Shown here: in pieces, positions 38,772 through 47,152 of the stretch
How positions within the stretch are numbered: position 1 is the stretch's first letter
Layout of the letters: each line of letters opens with the position of its first letter
Assembly (NCBI RefSeq): GCF_015711015.1
Contig: NZ_CP064653.1
Location: 1,612,001 to 1,676,000, forward strand
Reading direction: 5' to 3'
DNA length: 64,000 bases
Source: Methylomonas sp. LL1
GTDB taxonomy: Bacteria > Pseudomonadota > Gammaproteobacteria > Methylococcales > Methylomonadaceae
Notes under the pieces: generated by a model
The model's input: only the letters and a program-made list of their open reading frames with translations
The model's database searches: none
What the model was told of the DNA's origin: nothing
Made by a program: the position numbers and the translations under genes

Positions 38772-39233
38772 ATGAAACAAAAACTCGCCCTAACCTTGAC
38801 CTTGGGCGCGATGGCCACCGGTGCCTTGGCCGGGCCGCTTGAAGATCAAATTCGTTTTCGTCAATCGGCCTACGGCTTTTTAGGCTGGAACGCCGGCAAA
38901 ATCAAGGCACAAACCGGCGATCATCCGGAAACCTACAATAAGGAACAAGTGATTGCGGCGGCCAATGCGATTGCCGCCGTGGCGAATTCAGGTTTGTTGG
39001 AATTGTACGGTCCCGGTTCGGACAAAGGCACCGGCTGGAAGGCCACCCGCTTGAAAGCGGAATTTTTCGAGAAACAGGACGAAGTCAAGCAGATTGAAGC
39101 CAGCTTTATCGCCGAAGCCAATCTACTGCAAACAGTAGCCGCCAGCGGCGATGTGGCAGAGATCAAAGCCCAATTCGGCAAAGTTGGGGCAACCTGTAAA
39201 AGTTGCCACGACTTGATTCGAGTCAGGGAATAA
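38772..39233 (+). CDS. Cytochrome c' (class II cytochrome c)
   Basis: A 153-residue precursor starting MKQKLALTL (GGAGATATACGC upstream; an in-frame start 20 codons earlier is rejected). The signal peptide ends ALA and is followed by a four-helix bundle with the C-terminal heme motif CKSCHD. Cytochromes c' bind NO or CO and protect against nitrosative stress, and in pairs with cytochrome b561 can carry electrons. It overlaps in operon with the b561-like gene. Confidence 0.9.
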   Translation: MKQKLALTLTLGAMATGALAGPLEDQIRFRQSAYGFLGWNAGKIKAQTGDHPETYNKEQVIAAANAIAAVANSGLLELYGPGSDKGTGWKATRLKAEFFEKQDEVKQIEASFIAEANLLQTVAASGDVAEIKAQFGKVGATCKSCHDLIRVRE

Positions 39234-39243
39234 TTCCAAACCT

Positions 39244-39276
39244 GCCCGTTATACCGGCAATGTCGGTGTAACGGGC
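39244..39276. terminator. Hairpin between convergent genes
   Basis: GCCCGTTA/TAACGGGC arms with further inner pairing lie between the ends of the cytochrome c' gene and the sigma-54 activator gene. There is no T run on either side, so it is a likely but not certain terminator. Confidence 0.55.
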
Positions 39277-39294
39277 CATTCCATTCCGGCCGGT

Positions 39295-40413
39295 TCAGGC
39301 GACTTCCTTTTCCACCAATTTGTTTTGGCTGTTCGGCAGCATGCCGTAAAGGCCAAGCTTATGTCTTAATACATTGCGGCTGATATCAAGCAAGCGCGCG
39401 GTTTGCACCTGATTGTTTTCGCAAAATTCGAAAGCCGAGCGAATTACGGTTTCTTCGATGACTTCGAATAATTTTGGCGGTGCTTGATCAAACAGGCGGT
39501 ACAACGAACTTTCCAAGGATGCGGTAGAAACCGTTTGGCTTTGCTCGGCAACCCTAATGCCGGACAGCTTGAAATCCTCCGGCCGCAGGCAATTACCGGG
39601 GCAAACCAACAATGCCCGATGCACGGCATTTTCCAGTTCTCGAATATTGCCGGGCCAATCGTAATTCAACAATGCCTGTTCGGCGGCCTGGGATAATTTC
39701 ACCTCGCCATAACCCAGCCTATCGGCATACATTTTCAGAAAATGGTGAGTCAACGGCAAGATGTCGCCGGGGCGATCCCGCAACGGCGCCAACTGGATGG
39801 CCGCCACATTAAACCGGTAATACAAGTCGGCGCGAAAATGCTGGGCCGCAACCGCCTCTTCCAGATTGACGTTGGTAGCGGCAATAATGCGCACATCAAT
39901 CGGCACCGGCTGTCTTGAGCCGACTTTGACCACTTCCCGCTCTTGCAATACTCGCAATAACTTGGCTTGCAGCCCCAGCGGCAAGTCGCCCACTTCGTCC
40001 AAGAATAGACTGCCTTTGTGGGCGGTTTCGAACCAACCTTCCTTGCTGGAAATCGCACCGGTGAATGCGCCCTTTTCGTGACCGAACAATTCGCTTTCGA
40101 TCAGATTTTCGCTGAGCGCGGCACAGTTCAGCGCGCCGAAGGTGTTGCCGCCGCGCGCGCTGAGCGCGTGAATATGCCGGGCCACCAATTCCTTGCCGGT
40201 GCCGGTCTCGCCGATGATCAGCACCGTCGCATCGCTGGGTGCAATGCGTTCGATTTGCTCCAGCAGCCGGCGCGATACCGGGTCTTCGAATACCAAGGCG
40301 GTGGCCCTAACCGAGAGTGCCAATGAGCGGGACTGCTGTTCGTCGAAAGCCAGTAACGAAGATGCATGAGTGCCATTGGCATCGCTAAAAGCAGGTTTGA
40401 AAACAGTATCCAT
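39295..40413 (-). CDS. Sigma-54-dependent activator without receiver domain
   Basis: A 372-residue enhancer-binding protein. A short N-terminus of about 45 residues carries no recognisable sensor. The AAA+ domain has Walker A GETGTGKE (69-76), the sigma-54 contact loop GAFTGA (115-120) and Walker B SLFLDE (135-140). A Fis-type helix-turn-helix lies at the C-terminus ([21 protein letters not shown]). Lacking a receiver, it may be controlled by abundance or a partner, like SfnR-type sulfur regulators. It is divergent from the cysteine/encapsulin operon, which makes that operon the prime candidate target. Confidence 0.9.
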   Translation of the reverse strand: MDTVFKPAFSDANGTHASSLLAFDEQQSRSLALSVRATALVFEDPVSRRLLEQIERIAPSDATVLIIGETGTGKELVARHIHALSARGGNTFGALNCAALSENLIESELFGHEKGAFTGAISSKEGWFETAHKGSLFLDEVGDLPLGLQAKLLRVLQEREVVKVGSRQPVPIDVRIIAATNVNLEEAVAAQHFRADLYYRFNVAAIQLAPLRDRPGDILPLTHHFLKMYADRLGYGEVKLSQAAEQALLNYDWPGNIRELENAVHRALLVCPGNCLRPEDFKLSGIRVAEQSQTVSTASLESSLYRLFDQAPPKLFEVIEETVIRSAFEFCENNQVQTARLLDISRNVLRHKLGLYGMLPNSQNKLVEKEVA

Positions 40414-40647
40414 GATGTGTGACTCGTTAAGAAAATAGAAAATTCGCTTTAGAGATTAAACCGGCCGAATGCGCCCCATCGGAAATGCTAATCTGACCAA
40501 AATCCAAGCGTTTGCAACCGTGCCGGCATCGCCAGAATCCGAATGCGACATGCCAAGCTAAACAGCAAATGCGGTGTTGCCACGAGTCTATTGGACGCTA
40601 TTGTCCGGCAAGTCTCTAAGCAGTTTAAATCTCGGATACATAGTAGC

Positions 40648-40662
40648 CGGGACCGCATGTGC
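40648..40662 (+). promoter_or_regulatory. Possible sigma-54 (-24/-12) promoter
   Basis: CGGGACCGCATGTGC has GG and GC spaced by ten bases and matches 7 of 11 defined positions of the TGGCACG-N4-TTGC consensus. It lies 230 bases before cysK, next to the divergent sigma-54 activator gene. The match is partial. Confidence 0.3.
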
Positions 40663-40752
40663 TGATAAAACGTTAATTTTCGAACTTTAAATCTAATTTA
40701 GGCATATTTAGAATTATTCATTTACGACTTCATCTGATTTTCCTGAACCTGC

Positions 40753-40782
40753 TTGACAGCCACGGCCAGGATCAAAGATACT
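40753..40782 (+). promoter_or_regulatory. Sigma-70-type promoter of the encapsulin operon or a leader RNA
   Basis: A perfect -35 TTGACA (40753-40758) and GATACT (40777-40782, 4 of 6) are separated by 18 bases. Transcription would begin near 40789, just before the leader terminator. The remainder of 40414-40750 contains no gene that I can support. Confidence 0.55.
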
Positions 40783-40818
40783 CTTTCAACACCTAACAAC
40801 TGCTGACCGGACCACCGG

Positions 40819-40865
40819 AAGCCAGAGTGCCACTTATTTCCGTAAGCGGCCTCTGGCTTTTTTTT
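40819..40865 (+). terminator. Strong intrinsic terminator in the leader of the encapsulin operon
   Basis: AAGCCAGAG (40819-40827) pairs with CTCTGGCTT (40851-40859). Inside, GCCACTTA pairs with TAAGCGGC except for one A-C mismatch, and the stem is followed by eight T. No gene precedes it on this strand for 1.5 kb. It sits between a promoter-like sequence and the cysteine synthase gene, so it acts as an attenuator or ends a small RNA. A GTG inside the stem opens a spurious longer frame for the next gene. Confidence 0.85.
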
Positions 40866-40892
40866 GGCCTGACGAAACGCAAGGACACTGAA

Positions 40893-41870
40893 ATGGCTCA
40901 CTGGTACCCTGACAATTCACAATCAATCGGCAACACTCCCCTGGTAAAACTCAACCGGATTACCGATGGCGCGCCGGCGACGGTGTTGGCAAAAATAGAG
41001 GGCCGCAATCCGGCTTATTCGGTCAAATGCCGAATCGGCGCGGCAATGATCAACAATGCTCAACAGCGCGGGTTACTCGGGCCAGGCAAGGAATTGATAG
41101 AACCGACCAGCGGCAATACCGGCATCGCTCTGGCTTTTGTCGCCGCCGCGCGCGGTATCCCGCTGACACTGACCATGCCCGACACCATGAGCCTGGAGCG
41201 GCGCAAATTGCTGGTGGCCTACGGCGCCAAACTGATATTGACCGAAGGCGCCAAGGGCATGAAGGGCGCCATCGCCAAAGCCGAGGAAATCGCCGCTTCC
41301 GACCCCGGTCGCTATGTGCTGTTGCAACAGTTCAAAAACCCGGCGAACCCGCAAATTCACGAACACACCACCGGCCCGGAAATCTGGAAAGACAGCGACG
41401 GCGCCATCGATATATTGGTATCCGGCGTCGGTACCGGCGGCACCATTACCGGCGTATCCCGGTATATCAAACTCACCCAGCTCAAGCCTATCGTCTCGAT
41501 CGCGGTGGAACCCGAAGCCAGCCCGGTGTTGAGCCAATACCGCTCGGGCCTGGAAATTGTCCCAGGCCCGCACAAGATTCAAGGCATCGGCGCGGGATTC
41601 GTTCCCGACGTGCTGGATTTATCCTTGGTCGATGCCGTCGAGCAAGTCAGCAACGATGATGCCATAGCCTATGCCCGGCGACTTGCGCGCGAGGAAGGCA
41701 TATTGGCCGGCATATCCTGCGGCGCGGCCGTAGCCGTTGCGGTCCGAGTCGCCAAACGCCCCGAAAACATCGGCAAAACCATCGTCGTGATACTGCCGGA
41801 TTCGGGTGAGCGCTATTTAAGCTCGGTGTTATTCGAGGGGCTATTCGATGCATCCGGAGTGGCGGTATGA
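40893..41870 (+). CDS. cysK: Cysteine synthase (O-acetylserine sulfhydrylase), SrpG/CysK type
   Basis: A 325-residue PLP enzyme making cysteine from O-acetylserine and sulfide. PLP binds Lys45 in [11 protein letters not shown]; the phosphate loop is [10 protein letters not shown] and the substrate loop is TSGNTGI (72-78). The start MAHWYPD is chosen over the upstream GTG because AAGGA lies 7 bases before it and family members begin here. Its stop overlaps the serine acetyltransferase start by four bases. In cyanobacterial and proteobacterial family 2A encapsulin loci an equivalent gene (srpG) occurs beside the shell gene. Confidence 0.95.
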   Translation: MAHWYPDNSQSIGNTPLVKLNRITDGAPATVLAKIEGRNPAYSVKCRIGAAMINNAQQRGLLGPGKELIEPTSGNTGIALAFVAAARGIPLTLTMPDTMSLERRKLLVAYGAKLILTEGAKGMKGAIAKAEEIAASDPGRYVLLQQFKNPANPQIHEHTTGPEIWKDSDGAIDILVSGVGTGGTITGVSRYIKLTQLKPIVSIAVEPEASPVLSQYRSGLEIVPGPHKIQGIGAGFVPDVLDLSLVDAVEQVSNDDAIAYARRLAREEGILAGISCGAAVAVAVRVAKRPENIGKTIVVILPDSGERYLSSVLFEGLFDASGVAV

Positions 41871-42790
41871 GTGATTTTGCAGTGTCCTGGGGCGTCGATG
41901 CTTTAGTCGAGCAACTCAGAACGCTCAGATTGCAATCGCTGGAACACAGACAACGCCGTGAGCATCCACCCAAATTGCCGTCGAAAAAAATACTGAGTCA
42001 AATAGTCGACAAGCTGGGGGCCGTGCTGTTTCCCAACCGCCTGGGAATGCCGGACCTGAACGACGAAGGTATCGACTACTTCGTCGGCCACACCCTGGAC
42101 AGCCTGCTCAAGCAATTGAATAAGCAAATCACCCTGGAATTGAAGTTCGTCGCCGAACAACAAGGTGCATCGGCCGACGTGCAATCACAATCCAGACAAA
42201 TCACTGGCCAGTTTGCCGCGCAATTGCCTGCCATTAGGCTGTTGCTCGATAGCGATATTCAGGCCGCCTACGAAGGCGATCCCGCGGCATCGAGCGCCGA
42301 CGAGGTTTTGGTGTGTTATCCCGGCATCACGGCGATGATTCATCACCGCATCGCCCATACCTTGTATCGGCTGGGCGCTCCGCTGGTGGCGCGCGTCATT
42401 ACCGAAATCGCCCATTCGGCCACCGGCATCGACATCCATCCCGGCGCCGAAATCGGCGATAGTTTCTTCATCGATCACGGCACGGGTGTCGTCATCGGCG
42501 AAACCGCCGTCATCGGCAAGCGCGTTCGTCTGTATCAGGCTGTCACATTGGGCGCCAAACGCTTTGCCAAGGATGAAAACGGCCTATTGGTCAAAGGCAA
42601 TATCCGCCATCCCATCGTCGAAGACGATGTGGTGATTTACGCCGGCGCCACAATTCTGGGCCGTATCACCATAGGCCGGGGCTCAGTGATTGGCGGCAAT
42701 GTCTGGTTGACGCATAGCGTTGCTCCCGGCAGCCATATCAGCCAGGGCCAAACCCGAAACGAACTATTCACCGAAGGCGGCGGGATTTGA
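41867..42790 (+). CDS. Serine O-acetyltransferase, EpsC/SrpH type
   Basis: A 307-residue acetyltransferase that makes O-acetylserine from serine and acetyl-CoA, the substrate of the preceding cysteine synthase. An N-terminal helical domain (about 1-185) precedes a left-handed beta-helix of hexapeptide repeats (about 188-290: [35 protein letters not shown]). His204 in DHGTG is the likely catalytic residue. It overlaps cysK by four bases and ends 54 bases before the encapsulin gene. The long EpsC-type N-terminus matches SrpH proteins of encapsulin loci. Confidence 0.93.
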   Translation: MSDFAVSWGVDALVEQLRTLRLQSLEHRQRREHPPKLPSKKILSQIVDKLGAVLFPNRLGMPDLNDEGIDYFVGHTLDSLLKQLNKQITLELKFVAEQQGASADVQSQSRQITGQFAAQLPAIRLLLDSDIQAAYEGDPAASSADEVLVCYPGITAMIHHRIAHTLYRLGAPLVARVITEIAHSATGIDIHPGAEIGDSFFIDHGTGVVIGETAVIGKRVRLYQAVTLGAKRFAKDENGLLVKGNIRHPIVEDDVVIYAGATILGRITIGRGSVIGGNVWLTHSVAPGSHISQGQTRNELFTEGGGI

Positions 42791-42844
42791 GTCCGCCATA
42801 CAAAAACCACTTAAAAAACATCATCCATTCACCGAGGAAACATT

Positions 42845-43762
42845 ATGTCCGATATTCATGAAGCCCATACCGCGTTAGGCGACGTCGCCGCGCGCACCTT
42901 ATCGAACGCTACCAAAACCGTGCCCATGATGGGCACCATCACCCCGCGCTGGCTGGTGCACCTGTTGCAATGGGTGCCGGTCGAAGCGGGTATTTACCGG
43001 GTCAACCGGGTCAAAAGCGATACCAGCATTACCGTCGATTGCTCCAGCCTGGACGAAAAAGTCCTGCCGCAAACCTTCGTCGATTACGAGGAATGGGGCC
43101 GCGAATACCGCCTGAACGCGGTCAACACCGTGCTGGACGTGCATACACGCGTGGCCGATTTGTACAGCAGCCCGCACAACCAAATCCACGAACAGCTGCG
43201 TCTGACCATCGAAACGGTCAAGGAACGCCAAGAAAGCGAGTTGATCAACAACGCCGAATATGGCTTGCTGAACAACGTGGCACCTTCGCAAAAAGTGCAA
43301 ACCCGCAAGGGCTCTCCTACCCCTGACGATCTGGACGAGTTGATCGCCCGCGTTTGGAAGGAGCCCGCGTTCTTCCTGGCCCATCCGCGCGCCATCGCCG
43401 CCTTCGGCCGCGAAGCCACCCGCCGAGGTACGCCGCCGCCGACCGTTTCCTTGTTCGGCTCCCAGTTCCTGACCTGGCGAGGCCTGCCGTTGATTCCGAC
43501 CGACAAACTGAAAATTACCAATGGCAAATCCAATATTCTGTTACTGCGCACCGGTGAAAGCCGCCAAGGTGTAGTCGGATTGTATCAACCAAATCTGACC
43601 GACGAACTGAGCATGGGCTTGTCGGTACGTTTCATGGGCATCAACCACAAGGCCATTGCCTCTTACCTGGTGTCGCTGTACTGCTCGCTGGCGGTATTGA
43701 CCGAAGACGCCATTGGCGTTTTGGAGAACGTCGAAGTGGACAACTACTATGACTACACATAA
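42845..43762 (+). CDS. Family 2A encapsulin shell protein (SrpI-like)
   Basis: A 305-residue HK97-fold shell protein. The N-terminal stretch LSNATKTVPMMGTITPRWL and VPVEAGIYRVNRVK are hallmarks of family 2A (SrpI-type) encapsulins. No cyclic-nucleotide-binding insert of the 2B type is present. Known relatives assemble into about 25-nm cages, are induced by sulfur starvation in Synechococcus, enclose a cysteine desulfurase and, in Acinetobacter, accumulate elemental sulfur. GAGGAAA precedes the ATG. The desulfurase gene begins 14 bases before this gene's stop, giving coupled translation of shell and cargo. Confidence 0.94.
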   Translation: MSDIHEAHTALGDVAARTLSNATKTVPMMGTITPRWLVHLLQWVPVEAGIYRVNRVKSDTSITVDCSSLDEKVLPQTFVDYEEWGREYRLNAVNTVLDVHTRVADLYSSPHNQIHEQLRLTIETVKERQESELINNAEYGLLNNVAPSQKVQTRKGSPTPDDLDELIARVWKEPAFFLAHPRAIAAFGREATRRGTPPPTVSLFGSQFLTWRGLPLIPTDKLKITNGKSNILLLRTGESRQGVVGLYQPNLTDELSMGLSVRFMGINHKAIASYLVSLYCSLAVLTEDAIGVLENVEVDNYYDYT

Positions 43763-45398
43763 CGCCGATTTAGCGGTCCTGGCGCAACAAGCATTGAGCG
43801 ACGGCTCGGTCCCGGTCGGCTTGCCGGATACGGCCGAACTGACACGACTGGCTAATCAGTATTTCCAGGCCTTACCGAACGACGCGGACACGATCGATAA
43901 CGTACCGGCTTCGGCCGCTTCCTCGGTAGCGGTCAGTTCGGTGCCGACAGGTTTCGACAGACGGCCTGGTATCGACGATGCCGGACTTTCGGCGTTGGTT
44001 CAGCGCCGTTCCGGTTCGCCGGGCGCATTGGATTTTGGCAACTTAACCACTTTATCCGCCGGCAGCGGCTTGGATCCGAAGTCCGGCGGCTCGGGGTTTT
44101 ATTTTCTGAATGAGGCGCCGGCATTGGCCCGTATTGCTCAGTTACCCGGCCTGAGCTCGGCCCATCCACCGTTCGACGTGCATGCGGTGCGCCGCGACTT
44201 TCCTATACTGAAGGAGCGAGTCAACGGTTATCCCTTGGCCTGGCTGGATAACGCGGCCACGACCCAAAAACCGCAAGCGGTGATCGACCGGATATCGAAG
44301 TTTTATCAACACGAAAACTCCAACATCCATCGCGCGGCGCATGAGCTGGCCGCGCGTGCCACCGATGCCTACGAAGGCGCGCGCGAGATCGTTGCTCGCT
44401 TCATCAATGCCTCGTCATCTAGCGAAGTCGTGTTCGTGCGCGGTGCCACCGAAGCGATCAACCTGGTTGCGAAAAGCTGGGGCAAGCAAAACATAGCCGA
44501 AGGCGACGAAATCGTCATCAGCTGGCTGGAGCATCATGCCAACATCGTGCCCTGGCAACAACTGTGCGCGGAAACCGGCGCTGTACTGCGGGTGATTCCA
44601 GTCGACGACGATGGCCAAGTGATTCTAGCGGAATATCAAAAGCTGCTGAACAGCCGAACCAAGCTGGTGTCGTTTACCCAGGTTTCCAATGCCTTGGGCA
44701 CCATCACCCCCGCGCAGGACATCATCGAACTTGCACATAGGGTTGGCGCCAAGGTATTGCTGGACGCCGCGCAATCTGTATCGCATATCAAGGTTGACGT
44801 TCAAGCCTTGGATTGCGACTGGTTGGTGTTTTCAGGACATAAAATCTTCGGCCCGACCGGTATCGGTGTTCTGTATGGCAAGGCCGACTTACTGGAAGCT
44901 ACCCAGCCCTGGCAGGGCGGCGGAAATATGATTGAGGACGTCAGGTTTGAGAAAACGCTTTATCAGTCAGCTCCAGCCAGATTCGAAGCCGGCACCGGCA
45001 ATATCGCCGATGCGGTGGGCTTGGGTGCGGCGCTGGAATATCTGAACCAGATCGGCATTCAGAATGTGGCCCGCTACGAGCACGAGTTGCTGGAGTATGG
45101 CATGCATGCCTTGCAAGCTATCCCCGGCGTACGTCTGATCGGTACCGCGAAGGACAAAACCAGTGTGCTGTCATTCGTGCTGGCCAACCATAGCACCCAG
45201 GATGTCGGCAAGGCGTTGAACGAGGCCGGTATCGCGGTACGCTCGGGCCATCACTGCGCCCAACCGATCTTGCGCCGCTTTGGATTGGAGGCCACGGTTC
45301 GGCCCTCACTGGCGTTTTACAATACCTACGAGGAAATCGATCGTCTGGCGTCGGTGGTGAAGCGTCTGCAGTGCGGCAAACGCAACTTTGTGATTTAA
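43749..45398 (+). CDS. Encapsulin cargo: SufS-like cysteine desulfurase with N-terminal loading extension
   Basis: A 549-residue group II cysteine desulfurase. Residues 143-549 are the enzyme: PLP Lys365 in FSGHKIFGP and nucleophile Cys503 in RSGHHCAQP. Residues 1-142 are an extension rich in Ala, Ser, Gly and Pro and probably disordered. It contains two conserved-looking blocks, LPDTAELTRLANQYFQALP (26-44) and FYFLNEAPALARIAQLPGL (118-136). Such extensions target desulfurases into family 2A encapsulins. The ATG at 43749 overlaps the shell gene; an upstream in-frame start is rejected. It releases sulfur from cysteine made by the first two genes. Confidence 0.94.
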   Translation: MTTHNADLAVLAQQALSDGSVPVGLPDTAELTRLANQYFQALPNDADTIDNVPASAASSVAVSSVPTGFDRRPGIDDAGLSALVQRRSGSPGALDFGNLTTLSAGSGLDPKSGGSGFYFLNEAPALARIAQLPGLSSAHPPFDVHAVRRDFPILKERVNGYPLAWLDNAATTQKPQAVIDRISKFYQHENSNIHRAAHELAARATDAYEGAREIVARFINASSSSEVVFVRGATEAINLVAKSWGKQNIAEGDEIVISWLEHHANIVPWQQLCAETGAVLRVIPVDDDGQVILAEYQKLLNSRTKLVSFTQVSNALGTITPAQDIIELAHRVGAKVLLDAAQSVSHIKVDVQALDCDWLVFSGHKIFGPTGIGVLYGKADLLEATQPWQGGGNMIEDVRFEKTLYQSAPARFEAGTGNIADAVGLGAALEYLNQIGIQNVARYEHELLEYGMHALQAIPGVRLIGTAKDKTSVLSFVLANHSTQDVGKALNEAGIAVRSGHHCAQPILRRFGLEATVRPSLAFYNTYEEIDRLASVVKRLQCGKRNFVI

Positions 45399-45407
45399 CT
45401 CTCGGCC

Positions 45408-45449
45408 TTGGCCCACACAATACGGCAACTGCTTTGCCGTGTGGGCCAA
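45408..45449 (+). terminator. Hairpin at the end of the encapsulin operon
   Basis: A perfect 11-bp stem TTGGCCCACAC/GTGTGGGCCAA lies 10 bases after the desulfurase stop. There is no T run, so it may act as a terminator with help or as a 3'-end stabiliser. Confidence 0.6.
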
Positions 45450-45558
45450 CATTAACGCGGTAAATGATGAAAATTCACCGGTGAAGACTTCTGATACTTG
45501 TCCGTTCAAAGTCTACCGACTGTTGCGGTTCGCCTGTCGTCAAAATCCGAGGACGAAC

Positions 45559-46410
45559 TCATAAGCCTTCGCTAATCAAATCAAAGCTTTCTGCTTCAAA
45601 ATAAGCACCTTGCACTAAATTGAACCCCATTTGACGCGCAAGCGTCGCATTACGCTTATCATCGATACCCAGCATCACACTGCAACCTTCCATCGAGCTA
45701 ACCAATTGGCAAAGTTGATTCAACTTTTCCGGCAACCGATTATCGCGAATGCTATCAAGATGCTGCGAAGACATGGCTACCAAATCCGGCGAAGCTCTGG
45801 AAATCAGCTCGAACGCCGATTTGTCCAAACTAAAATAATCAAATTTTAATGCCACTCTATAACCACGGTTTTGGTAGTTGTATAGACCTTTTAGCAGCGA
45901 TGGATAAACACGCGCATATTCGTTGTTGATTTTAAGCCCTATGGCAACATTGCGGGTTTTCAGGCCGCATTTAATGATAATCTCTTCAAAATACGCCCCA
46001 TGATCGGCTTTGACGCCCAGAATATGGCGCGGGTCGACATCCAGGATCAACAAATCGTCCAGGTGCGACTGTGGCAAGTAATTCAGCATGTGAACAGTGC
46101 GGGTCAACCGGTCAAAACTGATGATAGCCTCGGTGTCGCTAGTCTGCTCGATAGGCAATTTTTTTAGGCTATCGGATTCGTGTCTGGTCAAATCCGCACC
46201 CAGTATGCCTGTCACATGGATATGGGCGGCATACCCGGCAATTTGCGAATTTCGCAAGGTTTCCCGAAGAGGCAGCATTTCGCTACCCACCCGAATTTGA
46301 CCAAAGTTTCCGAAAACCTTGTCATCCTGAATAGTAAATGGTCTGAGAGGGCTATTGTGTTCCCGTTCAAGCCTATCATTGAAGTATTCCACTAATTGTT
46401 GCAAAGGCAT
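45559..46410 (-). CDS. Degenerate EAL-domain protein
   Basis: A 283-residue cytoplasmic protein. The C-terminal half follows the EAL fold (GYRVALKFDYFSLDKSAFELISRASPDLVAMS, then MEGCSVMLGIDDKRNATLARQMGFNLVQGAYF). The catalytic EAL, DDFGTG and EGVE motifs are replaced, for example KFDYF in place of DDFG. It is therefore unlikely to hydrolyse cyclic di-GMP and may bind ligand or protein instead. AAGGAGG-like sequence lies before its ATG. An intrinsic terminator 48 bases upstream suggests a controlled leader. Confidence 0.7.
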   Translation of the reverse strand: MPLQQLVEYFNDRLEREHNSPLRPFTIQDDKVFGNFGQIRVGSEMLPLRETLRNSQIAGYAAHIHVTGILGADLTRHESDSLKKLPIEQTSDTEAIISFDRLTRTVHMLNYLPQSHLDDLLILDVDPRHILGVKADHGAYFEEIIIKCGLKTRNVAIGLKINNEYARVYPSLLKGLYNYQNRGYRVALKFDYFSLDKSAFELISRASPDLVAMSSQHLDSIRDNRLPEKLNQLCQLVSSMEGCSVMLGIDDKRNATLARQMGFNLVQGAYFEAESFDLISEGL

Positions 46411-46457
46411 GAGATGCCCTCCTTAAAATTTGTATCGTTCGATGGAGCGAATGAGCT

Positions 46458-46486
46458 AAAAAAATGGCGGGATCATAGATCCCGCC
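46458..46486 (-). terminator. Intrinsic terminator upstream of the degenerate EAL gene
   Basis: On the minus strand, GGCGGGATC-TAT-GATCCCGCC (9-bp perfect stem) is followed by seven T. It lies 48 bases before the start of the EAL-like gene with no gene ahead of it, so it ends a small RNA or attenuates the leader. The rest of 46490-46746 shows no gene; the minus strand has GGA-containing loops but no riboswitch I recognise. Confidence 0.85.
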
Positions 46487-46746
46487 CAAATGACATCCTT
46501 ATCGGTAAGTAGGAGACTCACCTAATCCTTGAGAGAGCACATGAACCCACATCAATTCAGTCCGAACACGATAATAACCACAAGTGATTAACAAATATAA
46601 CGATATTTATCGATTTATTTATGTCATTTTTGAATAACATTTCCTGATTAGAAAGCAGCTTCAGCTAAGAGGATATCCAGCACAACTTGTGCTGTACATT
46701 GTGAAAACTGGATAATTTGCTGATTTAGCCATGCTTTTTGTGGGTC

Positions 46747-47152
46747 ATGAGTTATCAGGGAATTTCGGATGAGTTTTGGGACCTTGTTGCGCCTTTACTT
46801 GGAGCGGTTCAAACGCCGAACGCCTGATAGTTCCAAATCAGTGGAGTTCCGCGTTGTGTTGAACGGCATCTTCTATCTCCTCAAACGGGGCTGCCAGTGG
46901 GCGTTTTTGCCGAGCCTCTACGTATCGAAAAGCACCGTTCACAAACCTTTTCAGCGTTGCACTCGCGCCAGTGTTTTCGCCGAAATGTTCAACCTGGGGC
47001 GGCGAAGTATAAGGAACCCCAAGGATCCAAGTGGGACTGGATGGCAGTCTGGTGCAGACCAGCCCGCTACGCGCCAATCGACAAGTCTATCGGCGGAAGC
47101 AGGAGTGGGCAGAAACCCCACCGATCGCGGCAAAAGTGACAAACGCTGAAAA
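46747..47152 (+). pseudogene. Decayed IS5-type transposase
   Basis: Pieces of one transposase appear in three frames. MSYQGISDEFWDLVAPLLGAVQTP starts at 46747 and hits a stop. SVEFRVVLNGIFYLLKRGCQW follows in a second frame, and KWDWMAVW...APIDKSIGGSRSG in a third. The middle matches the N-terminal insertion-sequence motif GIFYLLKTGCQWR of IS5-type transposases. At least two frameshifts and an early end make it inactive. No terminal repeats are visible. Confidence 0.75.

Noticed and set aside
40827..40892. GTG start extending cysteine synthase by 22 residues
   Set aside because: The GTG lies inside the terminator stem, and family members start at MAHWYPD with a proper binding site.
46458..46640. 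Cyclic di-GMP (GEMM-type) riboswitch before the EAL-like gene
   Set aside because: The terminator is convincing but the conserved GEMM core and tetraloop receptor are not visible.
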